Source of the DNA: an uncultured Prevotella sp.
Lineage (GTDB): Bacteria; Bacteroidota; Bacteroidia; Bacteroidales; Bacteroidaceae
Direction of reading: 5' to 3'
Assembly: GCA_900314365.1 (NCBI GenBank)
Contig: OMVH01000123.1
Coordinates: 1 to 13,568 of the forward strand
Length of the DNA stretch: 13,568 nt
Numbering within the stretch: position 1 is the stretch's first letter; every line of letters begins with the position of its first letter. Below the pieces are notes generated by a model. The model was not told the origin of the DNA. It ran no database searches and was given only the letters and a program-made list of their open reading frames with translations. Position numbers and translations under genes: made by a program. This document shows, piece by piece, positions 1 to 4,727 of the stretch.

Positions 1-65
1 AGGCTTCACTCAGGAGTATCAAAGAAAAAGCGGTCTTTTTCTTTGCTGTTCCTTTCGTTTGCACT
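1..65. repeat. Hairpin-containing direct repeat, copy 1 (promoter-dead copy)
   Basis: This 65-bp unit recurs at 89-153 with 62 of 65 positions identical. It contains a perfect 10-bp inverted repeat, 21-30 (AAAGAAAAAG) and 35-44 (CTTTTTCTTT), around a 4-nt loop CGGT. The only three differences from copy 2 lie in the loop (32-34). A TTTG at 42-45 sits where copy 2 has its -33 element, but just after the unit this copy reads TTTTTG instead of TATCTTTG, so it lacks a -7 box. Between the copies, 64-72 and 77-85 form another 9-bp stem (one G-T pair) with loop TTTC. The repeat starts at the window edge, so its true left boundary is unknown. Confidence 0.85.
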
Positions 66-88
66 TTTTGCCTTTCGGCAAGAAGGAT

Positions 89-153
89 AGGCTTCACTCA
101 GGAGTATCAAAGAAAAAGCACGCTTTTTCTTTGCTGTTCCTTTCGTTTGCACT
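89..153. repeat. Hairpin-containing direct repeat, copy 2 (promoter-bearing copy)
   Basis: Second copy, offset by exactly 88 bp from the first. The stem is 109-118 paired with 123-132, with loop CACG in which the outer C and G can add an eleventh pair. The 3' arm ends in TTTG and supplies the -33 element of the lipoprotein promoter, so hairpin and promoter are physically merged. With its GC step followed by CTTTTTCTTT, the hairpin could also stop transcripts arriving from the left; that role is inferred. Confidence 0.85.
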
Positions 154-160
154 ATCTTTG
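130..160 (+). promoter_or_regulatory. Bacteroidota-type promoter of the lipoprotein gene
   Basis: TTTG at 130-133, a 19-nt spacer and TATCTTTG at 153-160 match the Bacteroidota housekeeping consensus TTTG-N19-21-TAnnTTTG exactly. Transcription should start a few bases after 160, giving a leader of about 15-20 nt before the ATG at 184. No Shine-Dalgarno is visible, which is normal in this phylum. Confidence 0.8.
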
Positions 161-183
161 CAAGGTAAATAACGAGCTTTAAG

Positions 184-1068
184 ATGATAGATAAGAAGAT
201 GAATCCTGCGTCGGTAAAGCGTTCTGTCGTTCGGATGGTGTTGCTTTTGGCTGTTGCTGTTACAGCTTGGACATTCTCGTCTTGCCACGGCAGTTCCGGA
301 AAAAGAAGGAGTAAGGGCAATACTGACTCTGTATATTATAAGGCGAAGAACGATCGAACGGTCTATGGCCTCGCTTGTGAGGGTTGTAACGACTCTGTGG
401 TGGTTTTGTTGCCTCTCGATGGCAGTGACCCTGTGAGATATAACTGCCTGGTTGCCACCCGTCGCCATAAAGTGATAGGTGACATACAGATTGGCGACTA
501 CATCGCATTGCTCCCTGCTGCCGACGATGCCAAACGGGCCGAAACCGTCATCGACCTCGACGATCTCAAGGGCATTTGGTGCTATGTGGTGATGCCAACG
601 ATGCGTGATGTCACCAACTTGAGCAAGTCGGCACAGGCACGGAAGCTGGCGCAGATGCCCGATTCCATAAAGGAAACCTATATGATTCCGCGGGAGTATG
701 GTTTTTGGATGAAGCGCGACTGGCAGTGCCAAAGCGTGGGCTACATGCCTGAGCAGACAGCTCTCGAAGATGAGAGCCCCGTGGTGTATCCACCACTGAG
801 CTATTTCATAGGCTGGCATATTTGGAACTGTAAGCTTATTACCGTCAGTGGAAAGCCCACTAACGGCAAGGAGGGACGACGAGGAGTCACGGATGTGAGG
901 CTGGACACGTGCGACATCGACTATCTTCAGGGCGACTCGCTCGTGCTGAGCAGCGAGGGAGTGTCAAGGAGCTACTATCGCAAGCATAATATTAATGAGG
1001 TCAACGCCAAAGCCAAGCGTATCGCTGCACAGCTCAGTCAGCAAGCTATGCAGAAGATAAGGCAGTAG
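184..1068 (+). CDS. Conserved-looking lipoprotein of unknown function with CxxC motif
   Basis: A 294-residue protein whose family I cannot name. The N-terminus has basic residues, a hydrophobic stretch (about 18-31) and FSSC with Cys34 as the likely lipidated residue, so signal peptidase II export is predicted. The residues after Cys34 (HGSSGKRR) are basic, not the acidic surface-export signal known in Bacteroidota, suggesting a periplasm-facing lipoprotein. The mature part holds a CxxC (Cys65, Cys68) and five more cysteines (88, 133, 182, 216, 243), many for a lipoprotein, and looks beta-rich (IGDYIALLP). The C-terminus is a basic, probably helical tail. The ATG at 184 was chosen for its position after the promoter; the ATG at 199 would still leave a complete signal sequence. 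It is the only plus-strand gene and converges on the patatin gene with a 9-bp gap. Coding status is firm; function is unknown. Confidence 0.85.
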   Translation: MIDKKMNPASVKRSVVRMVLLLAVAVTAWTFSSCHGSSGKRRSKGNTDSVYYKAKNDRTVYGLACEGCNDSVVVLLPLDGSDPVRYNCLVATRRHKVIGDIQIGDYIALLPAADDAKRAETVIDLDDLKGIWCYVVMPTMRDVTNLSKSAQARKLAQMPDSIKETYMIPREYGFWMKRDWQCQSVGYMPEQTALEDESPVVYPPLSYFIGWHIWNCKLITVSGKPTNGKEGRRGVTDVRLDTCDIDYLQGDSLVLSSEGVSRSYYRKHNINEVNAKAKRIAAQLSQQAMQKIRQ

Positions 1069-1077
1069 ATGCTCTGT

Positions 1078-3303
1078 CTAAAAAACGAATCCTAAGTTTA
1101 TGAAGAAGTAAGGTTCGTGGGTCTTGGTGCTGTAGCCGATGGAGGCACCGAGCGGGCCGAAGATGGAGTTGTAGGCATAGGAGCCTTGTACGCCCACTAA
1201 AGAGCCGTTGTCCACGATGTCGGCAAGTCGTTCGGCGTGTTGGGCTACGGCTACCTTTCCCTCTATATAGTTGTTTTCAGCAATGCGCAGCTGCCCCCTT
1301 AGTTGCAGGGCTATGAAGTGGCGGTCGGTGAGTTCAATGTGTCCAAGTCCGGGAAAAGGCATCTGTGCATCTACATATTGCCCGAACCAGTTTCCGCCGA
1401 TGATATTCTGTTTCACCCAGGGCACTTCTTTTCCGAAGAGCATCCTTCCGTAGGCCGAGGGCTGTAGGGTAACGCGGTTTCCAAGCGGGAAGTTCATCCT
1501 CCACATGGCGTTGATGGCACTGAAACCGCGGTGACCGCGATAGCGAGTGAGATTGGTAGTGTAGTAGCCGTAGCCAGCCTGGAATGAAGCGCCCCGAGTG
1601 GGATAGAACCACTTGTCCTCCGAGTTGTAAGTTACGTCGGCATGATAACTGAAGAGGTGTTCGTCGCTGGGCATTTGCTCGCGGTAAGAGGTGTGCACTC
1701 CCGAAAGAAGGTTCTGGAATCTGTAATAGTCGAACCGTGTACCTATGCTGAAATTGAAGTTGCGAATATTGAAGTCAACAATGTTGAGGTGCACTTTGTG
1801 CTCATTATAAGTAGCGTTGTAAGCCTTGTCGCCTTTCTCGTAGACGTTGATGTCGTTGTGACGGTAGATGTAGGAAAGGGTCATCTTATTGAACGCAAAA
1901 GGTATGAACTGCAAGTCGCCGCGGGCCATGATACGCTTGCCCAGTCTGAGCGTCAAGGCTGTGCTGAGCGGCTTGCGGCTGTCGAGCAGAAACTTTACCT
2001 GTGTTTGCAGGGCTACCATCTCTTCAGTGTCGAAACGTACTCCGAGGTTTATCTTGCTGTTATTCTTTGCTTTGGCCACGATATCCACGTCGTAGCCGCT
2101 ACCGTTGTCGTGGAAAAAACAGTCGGCATCACTATAGAAAAGGTCCACACGCATGGAGGCTACGAGATGGTCGATGTCGCTTGAAGTGAGACTGTCAACG
2201 CGCGAAAGATGGAATTTCTCTCTCAGAAAACGCTCGTCAGAAGGCGTTACATCGGTGAATTTTATCCGTCCTACCTTGAACTTCCTTGGCAGTGTGTTCT
2301 GTCGGAAGAGTGCAGGGCGCGAGGGGACGAAGGTGGAGTCAAGTCCGAGCGACGCCTTCAGAGCCATGAGCTCGTCCCAGTGCTTCATAGCCTCTTCTTC
2401 GCCCCTCCTGATAAGGGTGTCGATAGCGGCGGGCGTGAAGCTTGCGGCAGAGTAGCCTTGGGTGTTGGCGCGTATGAGAACATCGGTCTGGGCCATGTTG
2501 GCCTCGTATTTGTTCTTACAGTTCACGTCCACGATTTGTCCAAGTACGTCGGTGCCGGTCTTCAGATCATCGGCCGTCTTAGGAGGTCCCTGCACTGTCA
2601 CTCCAATGACTAAGTCGGCCCCCATCTGCCGGGCTATATCTACGGGATAGTTGTTGCGCAGGCCACCGTCGACAAGCATCTTGTCGCCTTTCCTTACGGG
2701 AGCGAAGGCACCGGGAATCGACATGCTTGTGCGCATGGCTTCGGCAAGAACTCCACTGTGAAAGTCGTACTCCGTATTGTCTACGATGTTCGTGGCCACG
2801 CAGGCAAAGGGAATGGGGAGTTGGTTGAAGTCTATGGAGTCGCGGTAGCCGTCGGTGAGCTTGGCAAAGATAGCCATGAGGTTCTTGCCTTGAATGACGC
2901 CGCCACCTCCGATATTGATATGCTTGCCGATGTGAATGTCCTTGGTGAGAATATAAGTGTTTTGCATACGGCGGTCGTCAATGCTCTGATGCGAGACGTC
3001 AGCCCTGTCGGAAAGCAAGAACGACCAGTCCTGCACCTTTACGAGAGAGTCGAGCTTGTGAGCGTCCCATCCTATGGAGTAGAGTCCACCGATGATGGAA
3101 CCCATGGAGGTGCCGGTGATGATGTCGACGGGTATGCCTGCATGCTCAATGACCTTCAGGGCTCCGATGTGCGCCATGCCTTTGGCACCTCCGCCACTGA
3201 GCACGACGGCCACTTTCTTTCGGGGTTGTTGGGCTTGGGAGGGGAGGCCTAACAGGAGGATGGATAGCAGGGCCAGCGCTGCGGTGCGGAGTTGACGGGT
3301 CAT
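1078..3303 (-). CDS. Patatin-like phospholipase with POTRA-like region and outer-membrane beta-barrel
   Basis: A 741-residue protein resembling the fused patatin/Omp85-type barrel proteins (RssA-like N-terminus; compare type Vd autotransporters such as PlpD). Residues 1-24 are a signal peptide ending SQA-Q. The patatin domain (about 30-320) has all hallmarks: oxyanion-hole SGGGAKG (36-42), nucleophile elbow GTSMG with Ser66, and DGG with catalytic Asp212. Residues about 341-413 look like a single POTRA domain, and about 418-741 are alternating aromatic/polar strands ending in Phe (LGFVF), the usual final residue of outer-membrane barrels. The expected reaction is lipid acyl hydrolysis at the envelope; the substrate is unknown. 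The start lies 40 bp after the queF stop on the same strand, so it may be read from the yhhQ-queF transcript. No frameshift or missing catalytic residue is seen. Confidence 0.93.
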   Translation of the reverse strand: MTRQLRTAALALLSILLLGLPSQAQQPRKKVAVVLSGGGAKGMAHIGALKVIEHAGIPVDIITGTSMGSIIGGLYSIGWDAHKLDSLVKVQDWSFLLSDRADVSHQSIDDRRMQNTYILTKDIHIGKHINIGGGGVIQGKNLMAIFAKLTDGYRDSIDFNQLPIPFACVATNIVDNTEYDFHSGVLAEAMRTSMSIPGAFAPVRKGDKMLVDGGLRNNYPVDIARQMGADLVIGVTVQGPPKTADDLKTGTDVLGQIVDVNCKNKYEANMAQTDVLIRANTQGYSAASFTPAAIDTLIRRGEEEAMKHWDELMALKASLGLDSTFVPSRPALFRQNTLPRKFKVGRIKFTDVTPSDERFLREKFHLSRVDSLTSSDIDHLVASMRVDLFYSDADCFFHDNGSGYDVDIVAKAKNNSKINLGVRFDTEEMVALQTQVKFLLDSRKPLSTALTLRLGKRIMARGDLQFIPFAFNKMTLSYIYRHNDINVYEKGDKAYNATYNEHKVHLNIVDFNIRNFNFSIGTRFDYYRFQNLLSGVHTSYREQMPSDEHLFSYHADVTYNSEDKWFYPTRGASFQAGYGYYTTNLTRYRGHRGFSAINAMWRMNFPLGNRVTLQPSAYGRMLFGKEVPWVKQNIIGGNWFGQYVDAQMPFPGLGHIELTDRHFIALQLRGQLRIAENNYIEGKVAVAQHAERLADIVDNGSLVGVQGSYAYNSIFGPLGASIGYSTKTHEPYFFINLGFVF
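1080..1117 (-). terminator. Probable intrinsic terminator embedded in the 3' end of the patatin gene
   Basis: Read on the minus strand, CGAACCT (1117-1111) can pair with AGGATTCG (1093-1086) with one bulged base, across a 17-nt loop, and is followed at once by six T's. The T-run encodes the last residues and leads into the stop codon (TTT TTT AG in the order GTT TTT TAG). The long loop and bulge make the hairpin modest. There is no room for a terminator outside the coding sequence, because the convergent lipoprotein gene ends 9 bp away. Confidence 0.4.
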
Positions 3304-3343
3304 GGTGGTTGCGGTGTTGTTAAAAGATTCGGGGCTTTGTCTG

Positions 3344-3811
3344 TTACTTATCCAGAGAATGATTCATGAAGCGGTGGTTGGCCAGTTGCTCGTATTTTGT
3401 ACCGGGCTGTCCGTAATTGGCATAGGGATAGATGCTGATGCCTCCGCGAGGTGTAAAGTATCCGGTCACCTCGATGTACTTCGGCTCCATGAGCTTTATC
3501 AGGTCCTTCATAATGGTGTTGACGCAGTCCTCATGGAAGGCTCCATGATTACGGAAACTGAAGAGATAGAGCTTCAGGCTTTTACTCTCCACCATGCGAG
3601 TGGCAGGGATATAAGAGATGCGTATCTCCGCAAAGTCGGGCTGGCCGGTGATGGGGCAGAGTGATGTGAACTCGGGACAGTTGAACTGCACCCAGTAATC
3701 GTTGCCGGGATGTTTGTTAGTGAAGGTCTCCAATAGTGTGGGGTCATAATCGGTGGGGTAGACCGTCTTCCGGCCAAGGGCATGGAGCCCTTCTTGTTTT
3801 CTTTCGTCCAT
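3344..3811 (-). CDS. queF: NADPH-dependent 7-cyano-7-deazaguanine reductase (preQ0 reductase)
   Basis: A 155-residue short-form (type I, unimodular) QueF of the T-fold family, which reduces the nitrile of preQ0 to the aminomethyl group of preQ1 in queuosine biosynthesis. Visible hallmarks are the catalytic cysteine in CPITGQPD (Cys52, with Asp59), the family signature ESKSLKLYL (75-83) for NADPH binding, and the substrate-binding FHEDC (His93, Glu94). Length and motif order fit the type I family. It starts 33 bp after the stop of the yhhQ-type transporter on the same strand, so the two very likely form an operon under the upstream riboswitch-like leader. The preQ0-forming genes (queD, queE, queC) are not in this window. 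The cytoplasmic enzyme appears intact. Confidence 0.95.
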   Translation of the reverse strand: MDERKQEGLHALGRKTVYPTDYDPTLLETFTNKHPGNDYWVQFNCPEFTSLCPITGQPDFAEIRISYIPATRMVESKSLKLYLFSFRNHGAFHEDCVNTIMKDLIKLMEPKYIEVTGYFTPRGGISIYPYANYGQPGTKYEQLANHRFMNHSLDK

Positions 3812-3844
3812 GAAGCTTTATGAATGTAGTTGAGGTCTTTATTG

Positions 3845-4534
3845 TCAGAGGTTGAAGATGCGAAGCACATTGTAGGAGATGCCCTCGTCGTAGACATCCT
3901 CTCCCTCTGCGGCTTTGACGTGCTTCACTATACGGATAGTCAATGGCAGAGCCACAACTTCGTACATCGTCTTCAGCACTACCTGCCAGAGCATCAGCAC
4001 GGGTAACTCGGAGGCAGGTACTACTCCGGAGAGGGCAAGCGGGAAGAAGATGAGGCTGTCGAGGCTCTCACCAGCCACGGTACTCAGTATGGCGCGGGCT
4101 GAGAAGTTACGCCCTTCGGAGGCTATTTTCATCTTGCTCATCACATAGGCATTGGCGAAGGAGCCTGCCAAAAAGGCTACGAAGGAGGCGGCGGCAATGC
4201 GGGGAGCAAGGCCGAAGATGGCGTGGAAGCCACTATCGTTATGCCAGTAGGGGGCGGCGGGAATGGCATCGCAGAGAGCTGTTATACCTACGAAGAAGAA
4301 GTTCATCGCAAATCCGAGCCAGATGAGCAGGCGGGCTTTGCGATAGCCCCACACCTCGCAGACGCAGTCGTTGATGATGTAGGAGATGGGGAATACGATG
4401 AGGCCGCCTGTAAGACTGATGGGTCCCACTTGAATTTGCTTTGTCTCGAGAACGTTTGCCAAAATCAGGCAGACGCAGAACAGCGTGCTGAAAAGCATGA
4501 AGAGCACGCTGACCATTGGCTTTTGCTTTGTCAT
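3845..4534 (-). CDS. yhhQ: Queuosine precursor transporter, YhhQ/DUF165 (VUT) family
   Basis: A 229-residue integral membrane protein with about six hydrophobic segments. Recognisable family positions are LANVLETKQI near residue 25, IINDCVCEVWGYRKAR (about 53-68) and the GESLDSLIFFPLA segment in the last third. The family (E. coli YhhQ) imports queuosine precursors such as preQ0/preQ1 across the inner membrane. Having it directly before queF supports this call over a generic permease. The ATG at 4534 follows the A-rich tail of the candidate riboswitch by a few bases, which supports this start. The leader has no normal ribosome-binding sequence. Which precursor is imported cannot be told from the sequence; import of preQ0 would make good use of QueF, which converts it to preQ1. 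Confidence 0.92.
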   Translation of the reverse strand: MTKQKPMVSVLFMLFSTLFCVCLILANVLETKQIQVGPISLTGGLIVFPISYIINDCVCEVWGYRKARLLIWLGFAMNFFFVGITALCDAIPAAPYWHNDSGFHAIFGLAPRIAAASFVAFLAGSFANAYVMSKMKIASEGRNFSARAILSTVAGESLDSLIFFPLALSGVVPASELPVLMLWQVVLKTMYEVVALPLTIRIVKHVKAAEGEDVYDEGISYNVLRIFNL

Positions 4535-4540
4535 TGTTGT

Positions 4541-4582
4541 CTTGTTTTTTAAGAGGTTCTACAAGCACTCTTGGCCTCTCTG
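4541..4582 (-). promoter_or_regulatory. Candidate preQ1-I-like riboswitch in the yhhQ-queF leader
   Basis: On the minus strand AGAGG (4579-4575) pairs with CCTCT (4556-4552), followed at once by the A-rich tail TAAAAAACAAG (about 4551-4541). The known preQ1-I aptamer has this layout: a short P1 stem, an internal loop, then an A-rich tail whose end pairs back into the loop. Here the tail end CAAG (4544-4541) is fully complementary to CTTG in the loop (4565-4562), allowing the pseudoknot P2. If P1 is shifted to GAGAG/CTCTT, the loop ends in GAAC, placing a C where the ligand-pairing C lies in known aptamers. The loop (18 nt) is longer than in classical examples, so this is a divergent or variant type. 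The tail ends 6 nt before the yhhQ ATG, fitting translational control. The next genes, yhhQ and queF, are the expected targets. Confidence 0.62.
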
Positions 4583-4628
4583 CACTGTTGGGGGGACTTT
4601 GCGGAAGAGGCCTTTCTGTTACGGGATG

Positions 4629-4636
4629 CAAAGTTA
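4629..4636 (-). promoter_or_regulatory. Probable -7 element of the yhhQ-queF promoter
   Basis: TAACTTTG on the minus strand matches the Bacteroidota -7 consensus TAnnTTTG and lies about 95 bp before the yhhQ start. The -33 region at the normal 19-21 nt spacing reads CCCC/GCCC, not TTTG; the nearest TTTG is only 12 nt upstream. The promoter may be weak or need help. A start a few bases downstream gives a leader of roughly 85-90 nt holding the riboswitch candidate. Confidence 0.45.
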
Positions 4637-4671
4637 AGAAAAAAAAGCCAAAGCCGGGGCTTTTTTCTTAG
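4634..4671 (-). terminator. Intrinsic terminator of the antiporter gene, near-symmetrical
   Basis: On the plus strand TAAGAAAAAAAAGCC (4635-4649) mirrors GGCTTTTTTCTTA (4658-4670), differing by two A's, around AAAGCCGG. On the minus strand, after the antiporter stop, this reads as an A-rich/GCC stem followed by eight T's, a good intrinsic terminator. An internal AAAGC/GCTTT pairing is an alternative. The T-run flows directly into the TAACTTTG promoter element of yhhQ, so stop and start signals are fused. Its symmetry means it could work in both directions. Confidence 0.7.
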
Positions 4672-4727
4672 CTTATTCTGTCGGTGGTATCACCAACGGA
4701 CTTGGAATTCTGTCCTTTTGTAGTTTG

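Noticed and set aside
1..153. CRISPR array suggested by repeated units at the left edge
   Set aside because: Only two units of 65 bp with a 23-bp gap, carrying a promoter; no cas genes and no further repeats.
94..819. Long minus-strand frame (241 codons) opposite the lipoprotein gene
   Set aside because: It is antisense to a gene with a clear lipoprotein signal and promoter, and its product is rich in His/Arg/Cys typical of shadow frames.
4649..4652. TTTG (minus strand) as the -33 element of the yhhQ promoter
   Set aside because: It is only 12 nt from the -7 box, well below the 19-21 nt spacing of this promoter class.
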